DNA of 16,627 nt. It comes from Caryophanales bacterium UBA6768. GTDB taxonomy: Bacteria; Bacillota; Bacilli; Bacillales_D; Amphibacillaceae. A program made the translations under genes and the position numbers. The notes beneath the pieces were generated by a model. That model made no database searches. It was not told where the DNA came from and worked only from the letters and a program-made list of their open reading frames with translations. The DNA is taken from contig DKGO01000215.1 of the NCBI GenBank assembly GCA_002453315.1, forward strand, positions 1-16,627. Reading direction: 5' to 3'. Below are positions 1 through 7,351 of the stretch, piece after piece. The stretch's first letter is position 1. Each line of letters starts with the position of its first letter.

Positions 1-413
1 TTCATATGTTCATTCATTGATATATAACCGAATTTTGCAGCTCTAGTTGAACCACTCATTCCTCTTTGACCATATGGTGGAAACTTTATTAATTTTACCA
101 ACTCACTCGTTTCACTAGAATTACGAATATGCGGTACTAATACCGCCTTAGCCCCTAGTTCAGCCGCTCTTAAAATCTCTCCAGGATTATGATATGATAC
201 CCTGACTATAGGGGTAATATTAGAAATTTCTGCAGCCCGGATCATATTTTGAATCTCATGCATTCCCAAAGAATTATGTTCCATATCAATAATTGTAAAA
301 TCATAACCTGCATAACCCATCATCTCAATAATTGATGGTTCACTTAATGAACTGAATATTCCATGTGCAATGTTATTTGATTGAAAGCATTCCCGTAAAT
401 TATTTTTTTCCAT
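1..413 (-). CDS. HpcH/HpaI-type aldolase (partial, C-terminus off the left edge)
   Basis: Read by eye on the minus strand, an open frame starts at ATG 413-411 and runs without a stop to the window edge, giving about 137 residues. The ATG has a GGAG ribosome binding site 8 bases upstream. Family hallmarks are visible: GYDFTIIDMEHNS near residues 35-47, GAKAVLVPHI near 88-97, and the FPPYGQRGMSG motif near 111-121. These match class II aldolases of 2-keto-3-deoxy acids and 4-hydroxy-2-oxo acids, where the Glu of the DMEH-type motif and downstream residues bind the divalent metal. Such enzymes cleave a keto-acid to pyruvate (or pyruvate-like product) plus an aldehyde in the cytoplasm. It is the last visible gene of a minus-strand series with a TRAP transporter and an IclR regulator, so it probably degrades the imported substrate. 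The exact substrate cannot be read, and a citrate-lyase-like or malyl-CoA lyase role is less likely. Confidence 0.85.
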   Translation of the reverse strand, partial: MEKNNLRECFQSNNIAHGIFSSLSEPSIIEMMGYAGYDFTIIDMEHNSLGMHEIQNMIRAAEISNITPIVRVSYHNPGEILRAAELGAKAVLVPHIRNSSETSELVKLIKFPPYGQRGMSGSTRAAKFGYISMNEHM

Positions 414-872
414 TTTTATCTTCTCCATTTTTTAAAATTATCACATAATAAAGCATGCAAATCTCTACAGTAACAAGGAACATTCATAACTATTAAATTA
501 ATATCCTCAGTTAAACTCAATCTATTCTTTACTCAATGACCCTTTAACTTATGTTTATTAAGATTCATTTGTAGAAACAATTAATTACCTACTTTTCTAT
601 CGAGGATAATCGTAACAACATTACAGCTCGAATACCTCACTATTCTTTTGCCTTTTTCGGGAATCCATATTATATTTTAAAGGACGGATTCTTTGGCCAA
701 GACTATAACATATTATACTTACCTCCCGAAAAAACATAATAGTATTTTAATTTAAATGATACTCCCCTTTATTTTTATTTCTAAAGCATTTTATATTAAC
801 TGTCCCTTCAATTCCCCGCCACTCTTGTCCTTCACTAAGTTTGGATTATAATATATTTATTATTTTTTGATT
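414..872. other. Intergenic region between aldolase and dctM, no gene seen
   Basis: This 459-base gap holds no credible reading frame on either strand. It contains an inverted repeat of about 10 bases (TTTTTCGGGA near 654-663 against TCCCGAAAAA near 724-733) and, nested inside, GAATCC (661-666) facing GGATTC (685-690). Two TATAAT-like hexamers read on the minus strand (669-674 and 712-717) but neither has a good -35 partner at normal spacing. No terminator with a T-run follows dctM. The aldolase could be transcribed by read-through from the transporter genes or from a promoter of its own here. Confidence 0.4.
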
Positions 873-2156
873 TTATCCGAATAATGATGGAATAAATAGT
901 ACAACTTGTGGAATTAACACAATTATAATAATCATTATAATTGCAGTACCTAAGTAAGGAAGAGTATTCTTTGTAATTTTCGGAAAGGATTCCTTCGACA
1001 CACTTGAGGCAACAAATAGAATTATTCCTACGGGTGGAGTAATCATTCCCATAACTAATGTAATTACAAATATAACACCAAAATGGATTGGGTCAATTCC
1101 AAATTGCATCGCAATAGGTGCTAGGATAGGTGCAATCATAATAATTATCGGGCTTGCATCTAGAAACATTCCAAGAATAAGTAATAATACAACTACAATA
1201 AATATAAATATGATGGGATTTGATGTTAGTGATGTAATATATGTACTTAGACTTATATGTAGATTATTTATTGTTATTATCCAAGAAACAATGCTAGCCA
1301 TACCCATTAGAAATAGAACTACTGAAGTAATAACTCCCGATCTAATCATAAATTTAGGCAAATGACTTAATTTTAAATCTCTGTTAATTACAAAACCCAC
1401 AAATAATGCATAAGCAACTGCAACAGCCGCAGCTTCAGTGGGTGTAAAAATGCCTCCTACTATTCCACCAATTATTATTATGGGCATAAAAATTGCCCAA
1501 ATAGAGTTCCTTAGCGATGATAAAAATTTTCTAAAATTAAAAGGTTCTCCCGAAACCACAAGTTCGTTCTTTCGAAGAATAAATCTGGCTACAACCATAA
1601 ATAATAATGCTAGTAAAACACCTGGACCAATACCCCCTAGAAACATATCCGCTATAGAAGTCCCCGATACTGCTAATGCATATACTATCATCGGAATGCT
1701 TGGTGGTATGATTGTTCCAAGTGTAGATGATGCAGCTATAATTGATGCAGAATGTGCACGGTCATAACCCTCTTTAACCATAGAAGGAATCATTAATGTT
1801 CCTATTGCTACAGTTGCAGCAATACTAATTCCAGTAATGCCCCCGAATAACAAACAAGCAAAAATTGTAACAAACGCTAGATTCCCTTTCAGACTACCCA
1901 TAATACTCTTTGAAAAATCAATTAGTCTTGAAATTATTGATATACTCATTAGCTCCCCAGCAAGTACAAATAATGGAATAGCTAAGAGTGGGTATAAATC
2001 CATTGCTCTAAACAAACGCTGAGGGAAAAAACTAATAATATTTACCCCTGAGTCTCCAGTTATTAAATAAATTGCTCCACTAATTCCTAATGAAAAAGCT
2101 ATCGGCATACCCAAAATCAAGAGTAAAAAAAAGCAAATAAACATAATCCAAATCAT
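873..2156 (-). CDS. dctM: TRAP transporter large permease, DctM family
   Basis: This 427-residue, highly hydrophobic protein has about a dozen predicted membrane spans. The family-typical N-terminus reads GMPIAFSLGISGAIY, and the conserved stretches GISIAATVAIGTLMIPSM, TPTEAAAVAVAYALFVG and GMITPPVGIILFVASS are clear. It matches the usual DctM length of about 425. It is the sodium- or proton-coupled translocation subunit in the cytoplasmic membrane and works with DctQ and the DctP binding protein to import organic acids. Its ATG overlaps the stop of dctQ by four bases (ATGA, 2153-2156), so the two subunits are translationally coupled as is standard in TRAP operons. It lies in a minus-strand series with an aldolase downstream. 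The substrate cannot be decided from this subunit. Confidence 0.95.
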   Translation of the reverse strand: MIWIMFICFFLLLILGMPIAFSLGISGAIYLITGDSGVNIISFFPQRLFRAMDLYPLLAIPLFVLAGELMSISIISRLIDFSKSIMGSLKGNLAFVTIFACLLFGGITGISIAATVAIGTLMIPSMVKEGYDRAHSASIIAASSTLGTIIPPSIPMIVYALAVSGTSIADMFLGGIGPGVLLALLFMVVARFILRKNELVVSGEPFNFRKFLSSLRNSIWAIFMPIIIIGGIVGGIFTPTEAAAVAVAYALFVGFVINRDLKLSHLPKFMIRSGVITSVVLFLMGMASIVSWIITINNLHISLSTYITSLTSNPIIFIFIVVVLLLILGMFLDASPIIIMIAPILAPIAMQFGIDPIHFGVIFVITLVMGMITPPVGIILFVASSVSKESFPKITKNTLPYLGTAIIMIIIIVLIPQVVLFIPSLFG

Positions 2157-2632
2157 AGTTTCACCCTATTTCTACTAAATACTGAAAGTATATAATGTGG
2201 AATCATTAAAATAACCCCAAATGGTATAGCTAAGGTTGGCCACATCATAGAGATTGGCAACGTTGCTGACATATTTGATTGCAAGTTTATTGCGTGCAAT
2301 AAGCTAACAAAAAAGAGAAATATTAAAAACAATAGGGCTGTAATGGATGTAATAATGATTAACAGTCTTTTATATTTACTTGGAAGTCTCTCAATAAACA
2401 CATCAACTGCCATAAATTCATTATTTCGAATTGCTATATTTGCCCCTATAGCACCTATCCAGATTAAAAGATATCTAGACAATTCCTCTGTGAAAAATGG
2501 GGTAAAGCTGAAAATATATCTTCCTATAACTCCACCAAATAGTAAAATAAATATTAGAGAAACTAGAATTACGAGCATCCAGTTAGCTAATTTAGCAAAA
2601 AATTGATCAATACGATATAACATTGATAACAT
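2153..2632 (-). CDS. dctQ: TRAP transporter small permease, DctQ family
   Basis: The protein is 159 residues with four hydrophobic segments, roughly residues 15-38, 48-65, 88-110 and 130-150. The typical DctQ features FSFTPFFTEELSRYLLIWIGAIGA and NNEFMAVDVFIERLPSK are visible. DctQ is the small membrane partner that packs against DctM. Two starts are possible. The ATG at 2632 is only two bases from a GGAG site, while the ATG at 2623 (three codons later) is 11 bases from it, so the shorter 156-residue form is a real alternative. It overlaps dctM by four bases and lies 70 bases downstream of dctP. Confidence 0.93.
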   Translation of the reverse strand: MLSMLYRIDQFFAKLANWMLVILVSLIFILLFGGVIGRYIFSFTPFFTEELSRYLLIWIGAIGANIAIRNNEFMAVDVFIERLPSKYKRLLIIITSITALLFLIFLFFVSLLHAINLQSNMSATLPISMMWPTLAIPFGVILMIPHYILSVFSRNRVKL

Positions 2633-2676
2633 ATCTCCACCCTACCTTTATGGGATTGGTATAAAAAATTCATTTA

Positions 2677-2689
2677 AACTGTAGGTCTG
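2677..2689 (+). repeat. 13-bp inverted repeat arm, left of dctP
   Basis: AACTGTAGGTCTG lies in the 70-base gap between dctQ and dctP. Its exact reverse complement is at 3809-3821 in the dctP leader, so the two arms flank the dctP gene. They could be regulator half-sites or could pair in the mRNA. No function is shown. Confidence 0.5.
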
Positions 2690-2702
2690 TTTAAATTACT
2701 TT

Positions 2703-3773
2703 TTATTGAATTGGTACATCCAAAGCATTATAAACTTTTTCAACAATCTCTTGATCCTCCGCATTCGAGAGAAAATCCTTATATATAGGTTTCATTATTT
2801 CTTTAAACCCAAGTAAGTTCTCCGGAGAAACTTCATTTACTTCCATTTCTTCTTTTAACTTGTCAATATATTCAGATTCAACACTAGCAGAGAGTTCCCG
2901 CTGAAATTGGGCAGTCTCTTTACCAGCCTCTAAAATTATCTCCTGTAAATCAGATGGCAACTCATTAAACAAGTCATTGTTCATAAAAAAGCCCGTAAAT
3001 GCAAATACATGACTAGTTAAACTTAAATATTCCTGAACCTCATAAAAGTTATTTTCGTATATAATATCAACTGGATTTTCCTGAGCATCTATAACTCCTT
3101 GTTGTAAAGCTGAATAAAGTTCTGCAAATCCCAAGGAACTAGGGTTTGTACCCAATGCCCTAAATGCTTGTAATTGAATTTCATTCGGTTGTAATCTTAA
3201 ATCCATACCATCTAAATCTTCAACTGAATTTATAGGATGTTTACTATTTGTTAATTGTCTAAAACCTTGTCTACCGTATCCCAAAACTTTAAAACCATGC
3301 TTCTCTAATGCGTTACTTAACTTTCCACCTACTTCTCCATCCATCAATTCATATGCATTTTCTATATTACTTTCATCAATAATAAATGGAAGCTCAAAAA
3401 CATTATATTTGGGTTCGAAATTTGCCCCCATATAAGAAGTAGTCCCATATGTAATAGCTACAGTTCCATCTTGGACCGCTTCATTTAATTCAACATTATC
3501 ACCCAAAACGCCATTAGTATAAACTTCTACCTCTATTCTACCTTCACTTCTTTCCTCTACAATTTCTTTAAATTTGTATTGTGTTTCCGCTGTTGGATGA
3601 CCATCCGGTTGGGTACTAGCAAATTTTAATGAGAATTCTGGTTTATTTTCTTCCTTACTGATTTCTTTTCCATCCTTGTTATCATTACTATTTGCTTGGT
3701 TGCTACAACCGATTATCAAAATACCTAGTAATGAAAAAAACGATATTAGCATTATCCTTTTACTAATTTTCAA
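2703..3773 (-). CDS. dctP: TRAP transporter substrate-binding lipoprotein, DctP family
   Basis: This is a 356-residue extracytoplasmic binding protein. A lipoprotein signal is plain: a basic start, a hydrophobic stretch and the lipobox LIIGC with the lipid-anchored Cys at residue 23, followed by a polar charged linker. The mature domain has family motifs: FASTQPDGHP (51-60), the conserved DLRLQPN with the substrate-carboxylate-binding Arg at 193, and LYSALQQGVIDAQENP (219-234). It captures the carboxylate substrate outside the cell and delivers it to DctQM. The start is TTG (3773-3771), chosen because GGGGG sits 8 bases upstream. It is the first gene of the transporter operon and has its own promoter with a cre site, so catabolite repression by CcpA is likely. 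An unusually Glu/Asp/Lys-rich linker follows the lipidated Cys. Confidence 0.95.
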   Translation of the reverse strand: MKISKRIMLISFFSLLGILIIGCSNQANSNDNKDGKEISKEENKPEFSLKFASTQPDGHPTAETQYKFKEIVEERSEGRIEVEVYTNGVLGDNVELNEAVQDGTVAITYGTTSYMGANFEPKYNVFELPFIIDESNIENAYELMDGEVGGKLSNALEKHGFKVLGYGRQGFRQLTNSKHPINSVEDLDGMDLRLQPNEIQLQAFRALGTNPSSLGFAELYSALQQGVIDAQENPVDIIYENNFYEVQEYLSLTSHVFAFTGFFMNNDLFNELPSDLQEIILEAGKETAQFQRELSASVESEYIDKLKEEMEVNEVSPENLLGFKEIMKPIYKDFLSNAEDQEIVEKVYNALDVPIQ

Positions 3774-3808
3774 GATTATTTCCCCCTTTTAAATTTATAA
3801 ACCTAAAG

Positions 3809-3821
3809 CAGACCTACAGTT
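3809..3821 (-). repeat. 13-bp inverted repeat arm, dctP leader
   Basis: CAGACCTACAGTT on the plus strand is the exact reverse complement of 2677-2689. It lies between the predicted dctP transcription start and the ribosome binding site, 35 bases before the start codon. Confidence 0.5.
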
Positions 3822-3828
3822 ACTGATT

Positions 3829-3860
3829 CCCATATATAGGAATTGTATTTTACATATGGG
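3829..3860. promoter_or_regulatory. Imperfect palindrome in the dctP leader, possible IclR operator
   Basis: CCCATAT (3829-3835) faces ATATGGG (3854-3860), giving 7-bp arms around an 18-bp spacer. It lies about 10 bases downstream of the -10 box, where a bound repressor would block transcription. IclR proteins bind imperfect palindromes of this general kind, and the iclR gene is adjacent, but assigning it to that protein is inference. Confidence 0.35.
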
Positions 3861-3870
3861 ATTTAGATGA

Positions 3871-3900
3871 ATTCTAACACACCTTTACAGTCGTTGTCAA
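3871..3900 (-). promoter_or_regulatory. Sigma-A promoter of dctPQM
   Basis: On the minus strand TTGACA (3900-3895) and TAGAAT (3876-3871) are separated by 18 bases. The -35 is a perfect consensus. It lies about 100 bases upstream of the dctP start and downstream of the iclR terminator. Confidence 0.75.
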
Positions 3901-3908
3901 CGTTTACA
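3895..3908 (-). promoter_or_regulatory. cre operator for CcpA
   Basis: On the minus strand TGTAAACGTTGACA matches all fixed positions of the cre consensus TGWAANCGNTNWCA. It fully covers the dctP -35 hexamer, so CcpA binding would exclude RNA polymerase. This predicts that the transporter is shut off by preferred sugars. Confidence 0.8.
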
Positions 3909-3983
3909 TTTAACTTTATTTTATAATATTTTATGGTATATAAGTGATAACAATTTTTACCTTTATTTAATTCCTTTTAAATA

Positions 3984-4033
3984 AATAAGAATCGGCAATA
4001 TGCATAATTCCTGGCATATTTCCGATTCTTATT
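3984..4033 (-). terminator. Terminator after iclR
   Basis: AATAAGAATCGG (3984-3995) pairs perfectly with CCGATTCTTATT (4022-4033), and ATATGC / GCATAT extend the inner stem. It lies 35 bases past the iclR stop. On the plus strand a run of five T ends the hairpin. On the minus strand the tail is TTATTTAAAA, a weaker U-tract, so it may act in both directions. Confidence 0.75.
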
Positions 4034-4068
4034 TTTAACAGTATAAATTATTCGATACAAAGAGGAAC

Positions 4069-4836
4069 CTAATTCAAATACCCTAAAATATTAGATAACT
4101 TCCTTGTGGTACTTGTTAAAGTAGTTACCATTTTACTAATGTTTTCATCGTTAAATCGATAAGAAGGACCAGCTAAACTTAATGTTCCAACCACTTCCCC
4201 GGTTGCATCAAATATAGGGGCCGCTATACTGTATACATCTGTACGATTTTCACCACGGTTCCAAGCGTATCCTTTATTTAGTATCTCGACTAATTCTTTT
4301 TCAATTTTTTCAAATTCAACCAAAGTTTGATCAGTAAATTTGGGTAAACCAACCTCGGATAATATCTGAACCCTTTTTTCCTTACTCATATATGCTAGAA
4401 TAACTTTTCCCGCTGCTGAACTGTGTAGCATTATTCTTTTACCTATATAAACTTGAAGACCAATTGGATGTGGACTATCAATTTTATCTATATATACCCC
4501 GTAATTTCCAGACCTTAATATAAGATGAACCGCCTCTTTCAATTCCCTATTTAATTTTTCTAAATAGGGTCTTGCTAATTCTTTAATGTTTGTATCACTC
4601 ATTAAAACATTGGTAAATTGTAATATCATATAACCCAGTTTATATTTTCTTGTTTTATCATCCCTAATTATATATCCCCTTTTATTTAGGGCAGTCATAA
4701 TACGGTGAACAGTACTATTGCTATGTCCAGTTTTTTCTGATACTTCAGTTATACTTAACCCATATGTATTATTATCCTTTAGTACTTCCAATATATCTAT
4801 AACCCTCATGGAAGAATCCCAGTTCCTTCTATTCAT
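4069..4836 (-). CDS. IclR-family transcriptional regulator
   Basis: The protein is 255 residues. An N-terminal winged helix-turn-helix spans about residues 8-70, with GLSITEVSEKTGHSNSTVHRI as the DNA-reading part. The C-terminal effector-binding domain includes LHSSAAGKVILAYM and AAPIFDATGEVVGTLSLAGPSYRF, both typical of IclR. Family members sense small aromatic or organic acids and repress or activate nearby catabolic operons. The ATG at 4836 is preferred because AGAGG lies 9 bases upstream. A TTG two codons earlier (4842) is only 3 bases from it. It lies directly upstream of the TRAP operon on the same strand but behind a terminator, so it is a separate transcript that probably controls dctPQM and the aldolase. 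Its effector cannot be read from sequence. Confidence 0.93.
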   Translation of the reverse strand: MNRRNWDSSMRVIDILEVLKDNNTYGLSITEVSEKTGHSNSTVHRIMTALNKRGYIIRDDKTRKYKLGYMILQFTNVLMSDTNIKELARPYLEKLNRELKEAVHLILRSGNYGVYIDKIDSPHPIGLQVYIGKRIMLHSSAAGKVILAYMSKEKRVQILSEVGLPKFTDQTLVEFEKIEKELVEILNKGYAWNRGENRTDVYSIAAPIFDATGEVVGTLSLAGPSYRFNDENISKMVTTLTSTTRKLSNILGYLN

Positions 4837-4873
4837 TTCCAAAATCCTCTCAATATTTATTACATGACTAGTA

Positions 4874-4893
4874 TTTACTATATAAAAAGTAAA
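4874..4893. promoter_or_regulatory. Short palindrome upstream of iclR, possible autoregulatory site
   Basis: TTTACT (4874-4879) faces AGTAAA (4888-4893) about 40 bases before the iclR start. IclR-family genes are often autoregulated. The arms are short and AT-rich, so this is weak. Confidence 0.25.
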
Positions 4894-6234
4894 GGAAGGA
4901 GTCTATTATTTTAAATTATTTAGCAGGATGAGTCTTTAAAACAACCCTAAATATATCTCAAATTATATAATTCTTATATTGAAAAATATAGGCGTTTCCC
5001 TGTTTTATATCCATATTATTTATCTTCTATTCATTGTACACCATTATTCATAATTATTTTTCATTTTGATATTATTAAGTTCAAAAGGAACTAGAACAAA
5101 ACTCCAACTACCCAGCACTTCATACACATTAGACCTATGATTCGGCAAATTCCAAATAGTCTGTAACTATATTCTATTCAAAATCTTTATCTCAACTTCT
5201 CTTTCTTAAACACCATCAAGAGAAGTCAACCCCATGAAATCTTTGTCCACATCGTATACAAATAAACATATTCTGTAGACTGTGATTATGGGCAATAAAG
5301 TGCGACCAGTTGCAGTTGTTGTATAATTTGCAACAATTAAATCACATTCAGACTCGTATTCAGTAAATACTCTTTTTAATATGTTGCGAGAGTGTAGATT
5401 ATCAAATAGTAATATGTACCCTCTAGGGCTTTTATCAAAAATTTCTCCTGTATATTCCCCCCCAGCTTTACCCCCAACATCTTCCATATACTTTTCGGCA
5501 ATATCAAAGTATCGTTCATCTCTATTAATCTTATTTGCATAAATTGAACTTTCCAAATAGTCTACTTCAATTGCGTATACTACTACACCATTTACAGCCA
5601 GTACATCAGCAAAATAATTAATATTTCATTGATTAATATAACAGCTAAATCACTACTCCAAGAAAAAACCCCTTGGCTCCACGTTTCTCTCATCTATCCT
5701 TGGACAAATCTTCACCTTGAATTCATCAGAAACAATCTTCAATCCTTCCTTAACAACAACTCTTAAAATTAGGATCCAATAATTTCAATAAATAAAGAAT
5801 GGAGCTTACTACTTTCATGTTTATTGTGATAATTTTTTAAGCATCAAAAGAGGAGTTTCTCAATATCGTTTTATTTATATTTTTTAATATACTTTCTTTA
5901 ATATTTTTAGTAATAATAAATTTTTCTACTGTTATTAGCCCTTTGGCATGGCATTATTAATAAGATACTTAAGTTCTCCTTATGTATCTCAATTAAATTT
6001 TCATTGTAAAAATGATGAAAATTCAAATCATCGTTGTGGGTCTTTTTTCCTTGCAACTTTTTAATATAGAATGACACCACACCCCTTATGTCTAATATAC
6101 TACAAATATTGACAAATTCCTTTTTATTTAACCACAATCCAACGACTCATCCAGAAATTTGTATTATATTATGGAAAAGTCCTTTTTAAGTACTTTATCT
6201 CATAAATTAGGGTCATATCTTTTAATCCTCATTT
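4894..6234. other. Decayed or non-coding stretch upstream of iclR
   Basis: About 1.3 kb separates iclR from the oxidoreductase promoter. Minus-strand frames here are short, lack ribosome binding sites and are broken by stops. One fragment (5206-5618) looks like the remains of a protein. A second open stretch near 5655-5785 on the minus strand ends in ERNVEPRGFFLE and could be an upstream piece of the same decayed gene. The frame 5907-6137 has a TTG start and no ribosome binding site, and I do not recognise it. Nothing on the plus strand is convincing. Confidence 0.45.
5206..5618 (-). pseudogene. Fragment of an unrecognised, possibly nuclease-fold protein
   Basis: The frame is open from a TAA stop just upstream of 5618 down to the stop at 5206. 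The first usable start is a TTG at 5556 without a ribosome binding site. The reading begins FADVLAVNGVVVYAIEVDYLE, a strand-strand pattern ending in E-V-D, then NKINRDERYF and RGYILLFDNLHSRNILKRVF. The D...hhEVD arrangement followed by a hydrophobic strand resembles the nuclease-like core of replication-relaxation or PD-(D/E)XK-type proteins of mobile elements. That resemblance is by eye only. The absence of a start signal and the broken sequence upstream suggest a 5'-truncated remnant rather than a working gene. Confidence 0.3.
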
Positions 6235-6250
6235 TTGTTGACGTCAACAA
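6235..6250. promoter_or_regulatory. Perfect 16-bp palindromic operator
   Basis: TTGTTGACGTCAACAA is a perfect palindrome with a central CG, the layout of LacI-family operators (it shares TGT..CG..ACA with cre but not the inner bases). It overlaps the -35 box of the oxidoreductase promoter, so a bound repressor would block the two-gene unit. The cognate regulator is not in the window. Confidence 0.65.
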
Positions 6251-6266
6251 TTACAGTCTATAAAAT
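6238..6266 (+). promoter_or_regulatory. Promoter of the oxidoreductase-STAND unit
   Basis: TTGACG (6238-6243) and TAAAAT (6261-6266) are 17 bases apart. A second -10-like TATAAT lies at 6266-6271. The promoter is about 98 bases upstream of the preferred start codon and is covered by the palindrome at 6235-6250. Confidence 0.6.
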
Positions 6267-6306
6267 ATAATACGAATGAACTAGTTTGTGCATTTATTAC
6301 AAGCAT

Positions 6307-6320
6307 TGAAAGCGCTTAAT
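6307..6320 (+). promoter_or_regulatory. cre-like / LacI-type site in the 5' leader
   Basis: TGAAAGCGCTTAAT matches 12 of 14 positions of the cre consensus; only the last two bases deviate. It lies downstream of the predicted transcription start, a usual position for CcpA roadblock repression. It could also be a second site for the regulator of the palindrome at 6235-6250. Confidence 0.5.
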
Positions 6321-6363
6321 TATATAGGGAAACTTTAACACTTTCCCAGAAGTGGGGGGAACA

Positions 6364-7350
6364 GTGAAATCACCTGTTAAAATTGCATTGGTTGGTTTAG
6401 GTCATATTACACATCAAAAATTAACCTCATTATCCCTGCTTAATCATTTTCAAGTTGTTGCTATTTGTGACAATGATCGTGCAAAAGCAGATGGGATTGA
6501 TTTAGATGTTCCTTTTTATCATGAATATGATGAATTGTTAGAAACAAATGTAGATAGCATTTTAATTGCCACTCCAAATGACACGCATTTTAAATTAAGT
6601 AAAAGTGCTTTGGCAAAAGGGAAAAATGTCCTAGTTGAAAAGCCCGCTGTTACAAAGATTGAGGAACTGCTTGAGTTAAAAAGACTTGCATCCGAAAATA
6701 AAACAAATTTAACAATTGCTTATCATGCTTCATTTGCTAAGGAATTATTGTGGTTTATAAGTAATCATGAAAATATAATCACTAATGACCTAGGGCCGAT
6801 TACTGGTATTCAATGCATGTTTTATGATCCATACATGTCGGGGGATGGATTACGGGAAAATGCTGAAAGTTTACAAGGAAGCTGGATAGACAGCGGGATT
6901 AATGCTTTAAGTGTCATTGACAAATTAATTGATATAGAACATGTACATATTGTGGATTCCAGACTAACGAGGTTATCTGCCATTCCTTTCACAGAAATTC
7001 AAGGTACAGTTGATTTTACTTTTCCAATTAAAAATACAGGGAGGGTTGGCAGAGGACAAATTGATACTAATTGGACCCTAAATAAAAATTATAAACAAAC
7101 TAAATTATTTTTTGATGGAACTGACGAGATGATTATTCTTGATCATACAAAACAACAAGTATTAATAAAGTACCGAAATCAAAGGGAAGAGGTAATTAAG
7201 GATTTTTCCCATCAGAATGAGCGTTTAGTGCATCATTATTTAGGTGTTTTTAATGATTACTATGACAAACTTAAATATAAGCGGGATAATATAAAGAAAT
7301 CAATCCATTTACATGAGCTATTATTTACGCCATATTTACAGGGGGAATAA
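6364..7350 (+). CDS. Gfo/Idh/MocA-family oxidoreductase
   Basis: The protein is 328 residues from GTG 6364, preceded by the run GGGGGGA. An upstream GTG at 6352 has no ribosome binding site. The N-terminal Rossmann domain shows the dinucleotide motif VGLGHITH (10-17), the acidic strand end ICDND and IATPNDTH (68-75). The family lysine motif is EKP (92-94). The C-terminal domain has WIDSGINALSVID, where the usual D-x-G-x-H-x-x-D reads D176-S-G178-I-N180-A-L-S183. The catalytic His is therefore Asn and the last Asp is Ser. Family members oxidise or reduce sugars and inositols with NAD(P). The altered site suggests an unusual substrate or a sensing rather than catalytic role. Its stop is one base before the ATG of the STAND gene, so the two are co-transcribed and probably coupled. 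Confidence 0.88.
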   Translation: MKSPVKIALVGLGHITHQKLTSLSLLNHFQVVAICDNDRAKADGIDLDVPFYHEYDELLETNVDSILIATPNDTHFKLSKSALAKGKNVLVEKPAVTKIEELLELKRLASENKTNLTIAYHASFAKELLWFISNHENIITNDLGPITGIQCMFYDPYMSGDGLRENAESLQGSWIDSGINALSVIDKLIDIEHVHIVDSRLTRLSAIPFTEIQGTVDFTFPIKNTGRVGRGQIDTNWTLNKNYKQTKLFFDGTDEMIILDHTKQQVLIKYRNQREEVIKDFSHQNERLVHHYLGVFNDYYDKLKYKRDNIKKSIHLHELLFTPYLQGE

Positions 7351-7351
7351 A

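Noticed and set aside
661..690. GAATCC/GGATTC hairpin as a terminator after dctM
   Set aside because: Only 6-bp arms, a long loop, and no T-run on the minus strand.
5907..6137. 76-codon minus-strand frame
   Set aside because: TTG start, no ribosome binding site, no recognisable motif, in otherwise decayed sequence.
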